60,011 nt of DNA from contig JAGXRN010000011.1 of NCBI GenBank assembly GCA_018335875.1, forward strand, positions 1-60,011, written 5' to 3'. A program made the translations under genes and the position numbers. Under the pieces are notes generated by a model. It saw only the letters and a list, made by a program, of their open reading frames with translations. It was not told the DNA's origin and ran no database searches. The DNA comes from Dethiobacter sp. Lineage in GTDB: Bacteria; Bacillota; Dethiobacteria; Dethiobacterales; Dethiobacteraceae. Below, piece after piece: positions 25,501 through 33,553 of the stretch (its first letter is position 1; every line of letters starts with the position of its first letter).

Positions 25501-25819
25501 GGATGGTGCCGATGAAGGCCCGGTCAAGCTGTGAGAGAGCCTCGCCCAGCCTTAGCCCCACAGTTGGGTCTGACTCTTCCCTGTAAGCTCTCTCCAGTTT
25601 TTCCTGGAAGCGCTCCCGCAGTTCGCCTGCAGCCTTGCGTGTGAAGGTAACTGCCGCCATATTTTCCATACGGCAGCGTCCGCCGCTGATCAGCGCCACC
25701 ATACGGCTGACAAGGCTTGTGGTTTTGCCGGAACCGGCGCCGGCTTCCACCAGGAATGTTTCATCCAGCCGTGTGCGGATGGCATCCCTTTCTCTTTGGT
25801 CAGGCGCTTGCTTACTCAT
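22595..25819 (-). CDS. addA: AddA-type helicase-nuclease subunit
   Basis: A 1074-residue UvrD-like helicase fused to a RecB-family nuclease, which processes DNA double-strand ends for recombination. Helicase motifs: AGAGSGKTTS at 26-35, AVTFTRKAAGELRERF, LLVDEFQDTDPIQAQ (motif II), FVVGDPKQSIYRFRRADI (III), LHKAKGLEAPIVIL and IRLLYVASTRAKNMLV (VI). The nuclease core near the C-terminus has GVIDLAF and VLLDYKTD (catalytic Asp, Asp, Lys at about 1005, 1018 and 1020). The ATG at 25819 lies eight bases inside the end of addB; the open frame to 26134 is overlap with addB and not a real extension. It forms an operon with addB. The protein is shorter than B. subtilis AddA (about 1230). Confidence 0.9.
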   Translation of the reverse strand: MSKQAPDQRERDAIRTRLDETFLVEAGAGSGKTTSLVSRMVALISGGRCRMENMAAVTFTRKAAGELRERFQEKLERAYREESDPTVGLRLGEALSQLDRAFIGTIHSFCSRLLRERPVEAGLPPDFTEIEGLEEQLLMESAWEEFLLDVRLNNPALLAAVKKLDIGPNDMKQAYYKVSLYPDVTFPSAPTPYPELNAARKEIKKLLAVAEAALPYDMPDGGFDGLQRLLRQALRWRRIFNLDEDRVLLRLLGLLNKSPKPTLKKWPDKNTAQQINALFLSFRDNTARPVLLSWREYRYHRLLEFLLPAADHYALQRKRESRVNFQDLLMETAELLKNNLEVRAYFQQRFTHLLVDEFQDTDPIQAQVMMFLSCTDINEKDWTKLIPRPGALFVVGDPKQSIYRFRRADIDTYTRVREQIKAAGGEVLHLTANFRSLPALINWVNPAFDTLFPQHPAPYQAGPIPMAPFRENSQGTLSGVRKIVISPAYKNRQEEIVAEDAETIAAWVRHCLDGGERLDRSREELEAGLTAAPLPADFMILVRYKSKMAHYARALEKYGVAFTLSGGSDISESRELNELLFLLQALADPDNPVPLVAALRGLFFGLSDDQLFSFRRAGGIFSVHANLPGDAPAEIKTAFAPVLEKLRLYFSWSRELTPSAALENITTDLGLLPFALSGSMGKGRAGYILQLIELIRGREAGGEAGFADMVDYFIQLLDSGLEEELDISAGTSPGVRIMNLHKAKGLEAPIVILANPSKKVEREPDLHVRRKGYTPEGYLQICKVSKYQSEPLAEHPEWEAHKVEEARYRDAEEIRLLYVASTRAKNMLVVSTYPTKAELSPWQQLEAFLDGAEILEKPDVCPLQAHPCSEPVTPELLLTATARIQEELDCLAAPTYHKISVTDLSKAEEAPERFHTGKGASFGNVIHRALEVLAKEKGSADLNELIPAILSQEGRPQNEKESVIGLLEKIQQTELWQRAMASPELLVEAPFGIYVQNTYLTGVIDLAFRGENGWVLLDYKTDSVRDAGHLGQLARYYSPQVSEYARRWEEISGEKVVLCGLFFLDTLDFIRCTW

Positions 25820-28800
25820 AGTCCTGCAGCTCCTTCCAGGGCGCAAGGCCAGGGTCGTCCTTCTTGGGAGAGGAGAGTTCCACTCTCTTCTCGCCGCCGC
25901 AGGCCGCAACATACTCACAGTAAGTGCAGTGGCCGCTGTCGTCGGTGACGCAGAACAAACCGGCGGCAAGCAGGTCAAGGCTTTTTTCCAGTGCCGCCAA
26001 GGCCAGGGAGCGGTTGGACTGTGCACGTGAGATGCGCTGCCCCTCCCCTTTCTCTGTGGGAAAGATATAACCGGCTGACTCCACCAGGGCCAGCGGATCT
26101 TTGCCTGTCTCCCTGAGAATTGTCTCGGCGGCATAGGAATAGAGGGCGTGCTGAACCTGGCGGCCCTGCCTTAAATAACCGCGTTCATCAAAACCATAAG
26201 CGCTGCCGGTCTTGAAGTCCCAGACGTGGTAGCGATGGGGCCGGCTGCCAAAGTCAATGCGGTCGATGCGGCCTCTTATCCTTACTTCACCGCCGCCGGG
26301 AAGAGTCAGTATAACCGGGCCGGGCAGACCAAGGCCAGCTGCCTTGCTTTCTTCCTCGCCAAACCCAAAGGGCACCTCAAACCAGGCAGGCGTACCTGAA
26401 GCCTGCTCTTCCACACGCAGAAAAACTTCGAGGCCGCGCAGGAGTTCTTCTTTTTCCTGCTCAAAGATTAACCCGCTTGGCGGCGGGATTTCGTCCGCCG
26501 CCTTATCAATCATTTCCGCTGCCAGCGCACGGAGCCTTTCAGCATCCGGCTTTGGCGTCCCATCGTGCGGGTAGGCTTCGCGCAGGTATAGGCAGTATAC
26601 CTCATGCAGCAGTGACCCGCGCATGAGGGGATCAAGCCAGGCGCCGGGGTCGTAATCAGTCTCCTCCGGAGGCTCAACACGCAGGACATAGCGCATAAAA
26701 TAGGCGAAAGGACAGGCAGCCAGCTGTTCAATGCGCGTGGCGGAAAGAGAGAGATTGCTGTTTTGGCGCGGGTCAAGGTCTGCCTGAGCTGTTACCCGGC
26801 CGTCATAGGCGGTGAAATCCATGCTCTCACGCGCCGCTTCCGCCAGGAGTCCTGCGGCAAAGCCGGGGTAGCAGGAAAGCACTGCAGGAAGGCCGGTTCG
26901 GTAGCGCCCGCCTGAAACTGTGGACAACCACCATTCCTCTGCAGAGAGGGAGTCCGGGAAATTTCCCGGGAAATATCCGGCGGGAGAATCAAGCTCCGAG
27001 AGCATGGCACTGTAGTCCGCTCTGGAGTCTCCTGTCCGCAGGCGGTAGGCCTGCAGAATAACTGCGGCGGGGAAAGACGGCCTCCCCTCCACAGGATCAA
27101 AACAGGAGAAGCTGAAGCTGACCCTGCCGTGGCGGGAAGCTAATGCTTGCGCCAGGCGGAAGATTCTCCGCGCCGGGGCGTCCGACCTCTGCGGCAGGTG
27201 CAGGCTTAGCTTTTGCCGTTCGCAGTCAAGAAGTACCGGGTCCTGCAGGCCGAAGCCTGGGAAGCTGCCGGCGTCGAGGCCAAGCACAAAGGTGAACCGG
27301 CGCTGGGAAAAGAGTGGCTGGTCGGTGCCTGCCGCGTGGAGATGCCCGGGCAGCGGCGCTGAGGCGCCCACAGCAACACTTTCCAGCGCTTCGCGCAGGC
27401 GGAGCAGGGCTCTTTTCTCAGGCAGTGCGCCCGCGCAGCCCCTGGCAGTTTCAAGCAGTGCCTCTTTGGCAGCTTTTAACGCCTCTCCATCAAGCCTGCT
27501 GCTGATACGGGCAAATGAGGTTAAGACCTCTGCCATACCAACGCAAAGAGAGGAAAAGTCTGTGAGGCCGGAGCTGTCGCCCTCTGGGATGTTGATAAGA
27601 AGTTGGGCGAGGGTATCTTTGAGGACTACGGTATGGCCCGCTTGTTGTGTGTAGTAGTCTGCCCTGTCGCCCTGCTCATCAAGAGCTGCAGCTTGTGCCC
27701 GCTGCATTTGCGCGGCGGCCAGGGCTTCCAGGCGGGGCAGGTAGCGGTGGCGCCCCCAGCCCACACCGGCCTCGCGCAGGAGCCTCGCCATCCGGCCCGG
27801 GGCGGGCAGCTCCATGTCGCCTCCTGCAAATACCCGGTAGAGCAGCGAGGAAGAGTACCTCTCCTCCTGCCAGCGCACCAGGTCAAGCGCCAGCCTGCCC
27901 GGCCTGGTTAAACAGAGCGGCACACCACCGGCAAAGGTGACAGGAATGCCAAGGCGCTCACAGATGGCATAGACAAGCGGTGTATAGCGGCTGCCGGCAA
28001 GCAGTAAAGCGGCGCTGTCCAAAGAGTATCCTGATTTTTTAATGCGGCGCAGTGCTTCTTTAATCTCGCTGGCCGGGCCAAAAGCGCGAAAAATTTCGAT
28101 GTCCACAGCAGCTTCGGTGCTGCCGGGGTCATACAGCCGGGAGAGGGCGCTTCCCGTCCTGTCATGCCCCGGCGCTGAAAAGTAAAAGCCTGGCGGGCGG
28201 TCAAGGCCGGCAACCGGCTCAGAGGGCAGGATAATTTTCTCTTTGGCTGTTATGCTGCCCAGGAAGTGGTAGGGAAGCCTGGCAAACTCCAGCTCTGCGG
28301 GGATAAGAAGAATGGAGTCAGGGACACAGGCGGGCTCAATGGCGCCAAGGGCGAGGCTGTAGACTTCGGCCTGGTCGGCAAGACAGCGCCCGGCCAGCTT
28401 TCTCTCATAGCCGGCAAGCAGCATGGCCACTTCTTTGCCCTTGGCAGCATCAACAAAGGCAGCAGGATCAAGCTCGGACGCTTTTATTCCCGCCAGGCGT
28501 ATTTCAGCAAGTGTGGGGTGGAGGATGCGGGCTAAGCCCGCTTCTTTGAGGGGAGCAAAGTAGCAAAGGAGTCCTGCATCTTCCATTTCCCGCAGGGTCT
28601 CTTCGATAAGCAAGAGAGACTCCCCATCTGACAGCACCGACAATCTCCGCTGCTTCAATTCTCTGGCAGCTGCCATTTGCGCCAGCTCAAACGGAGTAAC
28701 CGGCCGCAGGTTGAGCCAGGGTTGGCCTGATTTGCTCAAAGACTCCAGCAGCTGGTGGCCGGCACTGAGGCCGGGGACTACAAGCAGTTTTTCAGTTGTT

Positions 28801-28847
28801 GTGTGCAGGCGGCAAACCGCAGCCAGCTCTCTTAACAGAGCGTTCAT
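25812..28847 (-). CDS. addB: AddB-type Fe-S nuclease subunit
   Basis: A 1011-residue partner of AddA. The C-terminal nuclease has DPLMRGSLLHEVYCLYLREA, GRIDRIDF and HVWDFKTG (catalytic Asp and Lys). The four cysteines of the AddB iron-sulfur clasp are present: one in LAACPFAYFM before the nuclease and three in HCTYCEYVAAC at the end. The helicase-like N-terminal part has FTFVLGLDAGSFPG. The nucleotide-binding loop near residue 25 reads VVPGLSAGHQLLES and lacks the GKS/T of a Walker A motif, so ATP binding here is doubtful. GGAGAG precedes the ATG. The addA gene overlaps the end by eight bases. Confidence 0.87.
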   Translation of the reverse strand: MNALLRELAAVCRLHTTTEKLLVVPGLSAGHQLLESLSKSGQPWLNLRPVTPFELAQMAAARELKQRRLSVLSDGESLLLIEETLREMEDAGLLCYFAPLKEAGLARILHPTLAEIRLAGIKASELDPAAFVDAAKGKEVAMLLAGYERKLAGRCLADQAEVYSLALGAIEPACVPDSILLIPAELEFARLPYHFLGSITAKEKIILPSEPVAGLDRPPGFYFSAPGHDRTGSALSRLYDPGSTEAAVDIEIFRAFGPASEIKEALRRIKKSGYSLDSAALLLAGSRYTPLVYAICERLGIPVTFAGGVPLCLTRPGRLALDLVRWQEERYSSSLLYRVFAGGDMELPAPGRMARLLREAGVGWGRHRYLPRLEALAAAQMQRAQAAALDEQGDRADYYTQQAGHTVVLKDTLAQLLINIPEGDSSGLTDFSSLCVGMAEVLTSFARISSRLDGEALKAAKEALLETARGCAGALPEKRALLRLREALESVAVGASAPLPGHLHAAGTDQPLFSQRRFTFVLGLDAGSFPGFGLQDPVLLDCERQKLSLHLPQRSDAPARRIFRLAQALASRHGRVSFSFSCFDPVEGRPSFPAAVILQAYRLRTGDSRADYSAMLSELDSPAGYFPGNFPDSLSAEEWWLSTVSGGRYRTGLPAVLSCYPGFAAGLLAEAARESMDFTAYDGRVTAQADLDPRQNSNLSLSATRIEQLAACPFAYFMRYVLRVEPPEETDYDPGAWLDPLMRGSLLHEVYCLYLREAYPHDGTPKPDAERLRALAAEMIDKAADEIPPPSGLIFEQEKEELLRGLEVFLRVEEQASGTPAWFEVPFGFGEEESKAAGLGLPGPVILTLPGGGEVRIRGRIDRIDFGSRPHRYHVWDFKTGSAYGFDERGYLRQGRQVQHALYSYAAETILRETGKDPLALVESAGYIFPTEKGEGQRISRAQSNRSLALAALEKSLDLLAAGLFCVTDDSGHCTYCEYVAACGGEKRVELSSPKKDDPGLAPWKELQDYE

Positions 28848-28962
28848 ATCATCTCTCCTGTGTTTTAAATCTTAACGGTACGCTGCAGCATTCATCGTGT
28901 AAGATAGTGCCATCACAGTACTGACGGCGTGTATACAAGGAAATTTGTTATTTATATTCAAC

Positions 28963-28989
28963 AAAAAACCTCCTGTTCCTGTCAGGAGG
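28963..28989 (-). terminator. Terminator of the MFS gene
   Basis: On the minus strand CCTCCTG and CAGGAGG form a seven-pair stem with a seven-base loop, followed by TTTTTTG. It lies just after the MFS stop codon. Confidence 0.85.
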
Positions 28990-28996
28990 CTTTAGT

Positions 28997-30178
28997 TTAC
29001 TTCTCTGCCGCAAATGTTCGAATGTTCGGACCTGACCCCCTGAGAAAATGCGCGGATAAAAAGGCACTGAACAGCCCGATAACCCCTGTTAACCAGAATC
29101 CCCAGGACAATCCCAGGGCATCACTTATCAACCCCACTACAAAAGGGCCCGCGAAAATGCCAAGTGCATATACAGCCTGAAAAACTCCCATGGCGGTAGC
29201 TCTTTTTTCAGGCTCAACATTTTTAATACTTAGTCCCATTAACAGGCTCATGGTTAGCCCCTTGCTGAAGCCGCCTGAAATTTGGGCAAGATACAGCCAC
29301 TTTAGGCTTGTGATGGACGGAATAACAAGAGAGGATAAGCCAATTAGCGCAAAACCTGCAATAATGGTTCTTGCTTCACCAAATCTTTTTGCAAACACAA
29401 CGCTACCCAGAGCTGCAGCAATAACACCGGGCAGAAGCGTAAATGCGGTAAGCATGCCGAGATTAAAATTTGTGGCGCCGATACTTTTTGCATAGACAGG
29501 TGTAAAGCCAAATACCGTGGCAAAAGAGATAAATGAGACAAAGATGCCAAGAATTGAAATATGCAGCAATTCCTTTTTCCGACCCACTTCCAATAAATCC
29601 CCGGGCTTTAAAGATTGACTGTACCCGTTTTTGCTCTCAGCGATGAAGAGGCTGATAATTAACCCCACTAACCCTACAGCGCCAGCCAGTAAAAAAGTGG
29701 ACCTTGGTCCAAAGCGCGATGCGACAAGTCCGCCCACAAACACAGCCATCAGCTGCCCGAGATAGCAAAAAGTATTTATGAGGCTGATCGAGCTTGCTGC
29801 TTCTTCCTGTGCATAATAGCTTGAAAAAAAGACTGTAAAAATAACCCAGGTTGCAGCAGCCACCCCCGATAAAGCGCGAAAAAAGAGCACTGACAATAAA
29901 GCAGGTGAAGCCCACAGACCAAAACTGCTGACTACAGTTAATACCATACCTGCTATGACAAATAATTTACGTCTGTCGTATCTGTCTGATATTATTCCCA
30001 AGGGTATTCGCAGCAGCAGTTGTGTAATTCCGTATGAACCAACAATAACGCCTATCATAAAATGCGAGGCGCCAAGTGATTGTACATACGGGGAGAAAAA
30101 CGGCATGTATGTATATAAAGAAAACCAGTACAATGTTGTCAAAATACAATAAACACAGATGCCCCTGCTGTTTCGCAT
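28997..30178 (-). CDS. Major facilitator superfamily transporter
   Basis: A 393-residue membrane protein with about 12 hydrophobic segments. The MFS A-motif region after helix 2 reads RIPLGIISDRYDRRKLFVIA, and a matching pattern recurs in the second half (VVFAKRFGEARTIIAG). The substrate cannot be told; the closest general resemblance is to small drug- or metabolite-efflux permeases. ATG with GAAGGAAG upstream. It is monocistronic: its own probable promoter upstream and a terminator directly downstream. No regulator is adjacent. Confidence 0.85.
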   Translation of the reverse strand: MRNSRGICVYCILTTLYWFSLYTYMPFFSPYVQSLGASHFMIGVIVGSYGITQLLLRIPLGIISDRYDRRKLFVIAGMVLTVVSSFGLWASPALLSVLFFRALSGVAAATWVIFTVFFSSYYAQEEAASSISLINTFCYLGQLMAVFVGGLVASRFGPRSTFLLAGAVGLVGLIISLFIAESKNGYSQSLKPGDLLEVGRKKELLHISILGIFVSFISFATVFGFTPVYAKSIGATNFNLGMLTAFTLLPGVIAAALGSVVFAKRFGEARTIIAGFALIGLSSLVIPSITSLKWLYLAQISGGFSKGLTMSLLMGLSIKNVEPEKRATAMGVFQAVYALGIFAGPFVVGLISDALGLSWGFWLTGVIGLFSAFLSAHFLRGSGPNIRTFAAEK

Positions 30179-30231
30179 AAGTCCCCACTGCTTCCTTCAA
30201 ATATTATTAAATCTCTGCAGCAACTTTATCT

Positions 30232-30261
30232 ATTGTATCACCAGTCTGCTCCTGACGACAA
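30232..30261 (-). promoter_or_regulatory. Possible promoter of the MFS gene
   Basis: On the minus strand TTGTCG and TACAAT are spaced by 18 bases, about 55 bases before the MFS start. Reasonable but not consensus. Confidence 0.35.
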
Positions 30262-30305
30262 GACTATACTCACTACAAAATTATGTCAGTCTTATTCCAA
30301 CAAAC

Positions 30306-30327
30306 AGCCCCCTGGTGCCAGGGGGCT
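30306..30327 (-). terminator. Terminator after msrA
   Basis: A perfect ten-pair stem, AGCCCCCTGG with CCAGGGGGCT and a two-base centre, just after the msrA stop. The T tract is short on the minus strand (GTTTGTT) and better on the plus strand. Confidence 0.75.
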
Positions 30328-30332
30328 AATTT

Positions 30333-31007
30333 TTACCCGTTAAGACTTGATACTGTTTCTGTCAACTTTTTCTCCATAACCGGAGAAAGGCCGAACTCCT
30401 GTATCTCCTTGGCCAGGCTTTCTGTTGTTCCCAAACCTGCGGCATATCCATTAACCCGGGCGGCCACAGTGGATGCCACAAAATCTTTGATATCCGGATA
30501 TACTGTGATAAATTCCGAGTTTAATTCAGGAATCTGCTGAAGGTAATATTTTTGATGATAATCTTCGGCCAGGTAGAATGTTTCATATGGCCTTATCTGC
30601 GTAACCAGCTTTCTGCCCAGGCTCTTTTCCTGCAGCACCAGGCTTTCCCTGGCGGCTCGCTCCTGCTCCGGACTGTGAAAAAAAATGATAGACATATATT
30701 GGACGGGGCGACGCTCCCAGGGCGCATGGTTTTGCCAAAAGATTTCCAGCAGACGTTCATAGGAAATTTTTCCCGCTTCAAATTCTATCTGTATTGTCTC
30801 AGTGTGGTCCCCTAAGTTGCGGTATGTCGGGTTAATGCTGCCGCCGCCGGCATAACCTGCCTTTGTCCTCACCACACCTGGGAGATACCCGAACCGGGCA
30901 TCGGGGCCCCAGAATCAACCCATGGCAAGTGTCGCCACATCCAACAGCAACGGTGCGGCAGCATCCAAGGGCAATTTACCTGTCCTGTTTGTGGATACGA
31001 TTTGCAT
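30333..31007 (-). CDS. msrA: Peptide methionine sulfoxide reductase MsrA, predicted selenoprotein
   Basis: The gene starts at ATG 31007 with AGGAAGG upstream and has one in-frame TGA at codon 31 (30915-30917). The sequence around it is ATLAMG, TGA, FWGPDARFGYLPGVV. All MsrA enzymes have GCFWG here, with the Cys as the catalytic nucleophile, so the TGA takes the place of that Cys. Downstream the protein is complete: GYAGGGSINPTYRNLGDHTE, FFHSPEQERAA and the AEDYHQKYYLQ motif. No cysteine at all is found in the remaining 223 residues, so there is no resolving Cys and the selenenic acid must be reduced by an outside thiol. A well-formed SECIS-like hairpin follows. Selenocysteine MsrA is known in some clostridia and algae. 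Automatic calling would begin at an internal GTG and lose the active site. Confidence 0.93.
30884..30902 (-). promoter_or_regulatory. Bacterial SECIS hairpin of msrA
   Basis: On the coding strand GATGCCCG and CGGGTATC form an eight-pair stem (one G-U) closed by the loop GTT, which starts 21 bases after the TGA. An outer CTGGG/CCCAG pairing extends it. Position, stem and a leading G in the loop all fit bacterial SECIS elements. Confidence 0.75.
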
Positions 31008-31181
31008 TTGCACACCATCCTTCCTACTCATAGTATTTGCTGCTTTTAATAAAGTTATATTTTGGTAAATTTAAGAAGATTGTATTTTAAGCAGGAAAAT
31101 ATAAATTTAAGTAGAACAAATATAGCTGTTAGGTTAGAAAATAGTTTAAATCTAAATATTTATTGAGGGAGGTTCTTACTT

Positions 31182-31979
31182 ATGAGAAAGGCTGTGAGGT
31201 TGTTAGCATTAATTTCTTTAGTGCTGGCAATGATTCTAGCGTTAACAGCATGCGGCAGCAAAAAAACGCAAATACGGAGATTTGAAACTACTCCTGTTGC
31301 ACTGATTGAACTTATGAATGGCGGCGTAGACGCGGTAGTGGCCGATTCGCCTGTAGTTCTTGAGTTCATAAAAGAAAACCCCAACGCAAAGCTGGAAGCC
31401 TTTGGTGACGCTGAGTTTGAGAAAGAGTTTTATGGTATCGCCATGCGCCAGAAAGACACAGACATTCACAAGTTAATCAACGATGGATTAAGAAAAATAA
31501 AAGCCAATGGAGTATATGACAAAATTTTTAACACCTACTTTGGCGACGGAACCCCCTACCAGGTAGCCGAGTCCAAAAACACTTTGGGTAAAACTTTAAA
31601 TGTTGCCCAGGATATGGCCTACGCTCCTTTTGAATTTATTAATGATGCGGGGAACCCCGAAGGCTTTGATGTGGACCTGATTCGTGCCATTGCTGCCGAA
31701 ATGGGGTTTGCCGTCAATTTAATCAACACCAACTGGGATGGCATTATACCGTCACTGCTTGCCGGAAATTCCGACTTAATCATCTCTGCCATGACCATTA
31801 CCGAGGAAAGGGCAAAGAGTGTTACTTTCTCTGAGCCATATTTTGAAGCAACTCAATATATTGCTGTAAAGCAAGGCTCCAAAATAAAGAAACTGGCCGA
31901 TCTGGAAGGAAAGAAAATCGGGGTTCAAAACGCTACTACCGGAGATTTTGCTGTTACTGATTATTTTAATCTGGACTAA
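31182..31979 (+). CDS. Circularly permuted amino-acid ABC transporter binding lipoprotein
   Basis: A 265-residue SBP_bac_3-type protein. A lipoprotein signal ends in LTAC at 21-24. Normal members run from the N-lobe (TLNVAQDMAYAPFEF, GFDVDLIRAIAAE) through GKKIGVQNATTGD to the C-terminal half (IRRFETTPVALIELM, VDAVVADSPVV, YGIA, GVYDKIFNTYFG). Here the order is reversed: the C-terminal half occupies about 29-122 and the N-terminal half about 134-265. Joining the end (TTGDFAVTDYFNLD) to the beginning (TQIRRFETTP) restores one continuous family member, so this is a clean permutation, probably left by deletions in a tandem two-domain ancestor. Each residue block occurs once, so a functional single domain is possible. 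GGGAGG precedes the ATG. A terminator separates it from the permease gene. Confidence 0.85.
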   Translation: MRKAVRLLALISLVLAMILALTACGSKKTQIRRFETTPVALIELMNGGVDAVVADSPVVLEFIKENPNAKLEAFGDAEFEKEFYGIAMRQKDTDIHKLINDGLRKIKANGVYDKIFNTYFGDGTPYQVAESKNTLGKTLNVAQDMAYAPFEFINDAGNPEGFDVDLIRAIAAEMGFAVNLINTNWDGIIPSLLAGNSDLIISAMTITEERAKSVTFSEPYFEATQYIAVKQGSKIKKLADLEGKKIGVQNATTGDFAVTDYFNLD

Positions 31980-32003
31980 GTGAGCTTTGATGATATAAAA
32001 TGT

Positions 32004-32038
32004 AAACGGGTGCTACTTCGGTACACCCGTTTATTTTT
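32004..32038 (+). terminator. UUCG-loop terminator between binding protein and permease
   Basis: AAACGGGTG pairs with CACCCGTTT; inside, TAC and GTA close a TTCG tetraloop with one bulged C. ATTTTTAT follows. It should lower expression of the downstream permease and ATPase relative to the binding protein. Confidence 0.88.
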
Positions 32039-32072
32039 ATAACATCCTTACCTCAGGAAAAGGTGGTATACA

Positions 32073-32759
32073 ATGGACTTTCGCTGGAGTGTCATCACCA
32101 ATGGTCTGCCTCTTCTATACAAAGGAGTAAGCCTTACACTGCAATTAACTGTTATCGCGGTGGGAATTGGTACTGTAATTGGCTTATTTGTCAGTCTGCT
32201 GCGTGTATCCAGGTTTAAACCCTTTATCTGGTTTTCCAAGTCCTATATCGATTTTTTACGAGGAACCCCTCTTTTGGTCCAAATCTTTTTGGTTCACTTA
32301 GGCGGCCCGCAGCTTTTTACAGAACTCCTGGGCAGGCAAGTGACATTTCATCCAATGATGTCGGCCATTATCGCCCTCAGCCTAAACAGCGGCGCCTATA
32401 TAGCTGAAATCTTCCGGGGAGGGATCCAATCAATCGAGAGGGGGCAGATGGAAGCAGCGCGCTCCCTGGGTATGACATACGGACAAGCCATGAGGTATGT
32501 TATCCTGCCGCAGGCCTTCAAAAGAAGCATACCTCCCCTGGGAAACGAATTCATTGCCATGCTCAAGGACTCCTCTCTGGTCTCTGTAATTGCACTGCAA
32601 GAATTAATGATGGCAGGAAGAATAATTGCCGGCAGAACTTTTCGCCCCCTTGAGACATTTACTGCAATAGCTGTTTTATATTTAATCATGACAATGACAA
32701 TCTCCCAGTTTGTCTCCTACCTGGAAAGGAGGTTTGCCAAGAGTGATCACAGTGAATAA
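32073..32759 (+). CDS. Polar amino-acid ABC transporter permease
   Basis: A 228-residue membrane protein of the HisM/GlnP type. About five hydrophobic segments are visible; the conserved permease stretch [10 protein letters not shown] lies near residue 63 and the cytoplasmic EAA loop, which contacts the ATPase, reads [20 protein letters not shown] followed by PPLGNEFI. Substrate is likely a polar or charged amino acid by family, not determinable more closely. AAGGTGG precedes the ATG. The gene overlaps the ATPase gene by 17 bases. Confidence 0.92.
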   Translation: MDFRWSVITNGLPLLYKGVSLTLQLTVIAVGIGTVIGLFVSLLRVSRFKPFIWFSKSYIDFLRGTPLLVQIFLVHLGGPQLFTELLGRQVTFHPMMSAIIALSLNSGAYIAEIFRGGIQSIERGQMEAARSLGMTYGQAMRYVILPQAFKRSIPPLGNEFIAMLKDSSLVSVIALQELMMAGRIIAGRTFRPLETFTAIAVLYLIMTMTISQFVSYLERRFAKSDHSE

Positions 32760-33465
32760 TCTAAGGAAAAACTTTGGCTCTTTGGATGTTTTAAGGGGTA
32801 TTTCCTGCCGGGTTGCACCAAGTGAGGTTGTGGTGGTGATTGGCCCCTCAGGGTCGGGGAAGAGCACCTTTCTGAGATGCCTGAACCAGTTGGAAGCAGC
32901 CACAGAGGGAGAAATATTTATAGAGGATGTAAACGTTACCGACCCTAAAACAAACATTAACAAAGTGCGCCAGGAAGTGGGCATGGTCTTTCAGCGCTTT
33001 AACCTTTTTCCCCATAAGACAGCGCTTCAAAACGTGGCCTTAGCACCGGAAAAAGTAAAAAACCAGTCTCCTCAGGAAGCGGAAGAACTGGCTATGAAGC
33101 TCCTGGTCCGTGTGGGACTGGAAGATAAGGCGCACCAGTATCCCGATAAACTTTCCGGAGGGCAGCAGCAGAGGGTAGCTATCGCCAGGGCACTGGCCAT
33201 GCAGCCTAAAATTATGCTCTTTGATGAGCCTACATCGTCTTTAGACCCTGAAATGGTGGGCGAGGTCCTGGAAGTGATCAAGGATTTAGCCCGTGAAGGC
33301 ATGACAATGGTAGTTGTAACCCATGAAATGGGCTTTGCCAAAGAGGTCGGTGACAGGGTGCTGTTTATGGACGAAGGATTAATCGTGGAAGAGGGTCCCC
33401 CGAAAGAGCTCTTTAACTCACCTCAAAACAAACGGACCCAGGCTTTTTTAAGTAAGATACTGTAG
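32743..33465 (+). CDS. glnQ: Polar amino-acid ABC transporter ATPase
   Basis: About 240 residues. Walker [11 protein letters not shown]-loop [10 protein letters not shown], signature [15 protein letters not shown], Walker [15 protein letters not shown] and the switch His in [10 protein letters not shown] are all present, so the motor is intact. The GTG at 32743 lies about ten bases after GGAGG and gives the standard start [12 protein letters not shown]; the frame continues to 32710 inside the permease gene. Works with the preceding permease and, presumably, the permuted lipoprotein. The symbol reflects family, not proven glutamine specificity. Confidence 0.92.
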   Translation: MITVNNLRKNFGSLDVLRGISCRVAPSEVVVVIGPSGSGKSTFLRCLNQLEAATEGEIFIEDVNVTDPKTNINKVRQEVGMVFQRFNLFPHKTALQNVALAPEKVKNQSPQEAEELAMKLLVRVGLEDKAHQYPDKLSGGQQQRVAIARALAMQPKIMLFDEPTSSLDPEMVGEVLEVIKDLAREGMTMVVVTHEMGFAKEVGDRVLFMDEGLIVEEGPPKELFNSPQNKRTQAFLSKIL

Positions 33466-33506
33466 TAGTTAAAAGGCCAGGGAAACAACTGACAAGAGCC
33501 TGTCGC

Positions 33507-33545
33507 AAAAAAGGAAGGGCCTGCTTGCACAGACCCTTCCCTTTT
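33507..33545. terminator. Bidirectional terminator
   Basis: GGAAGGG and CCCTTCC pair over a 14-base loop, with A runs before and T runs after (TTTTTT on the minus strand). It separates the convergent ABC transporter and nicotinate operons. Confidence 0.8.
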
Positions 33546-33553
33546 AATTGTTT

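Noticed and set aside
25820..26134. N-terminal extension of addA
   Set aside because: It overlaps the cysteine-rich end of addB; the Walker A motif sits at the usual distance from the ATG at 25819.
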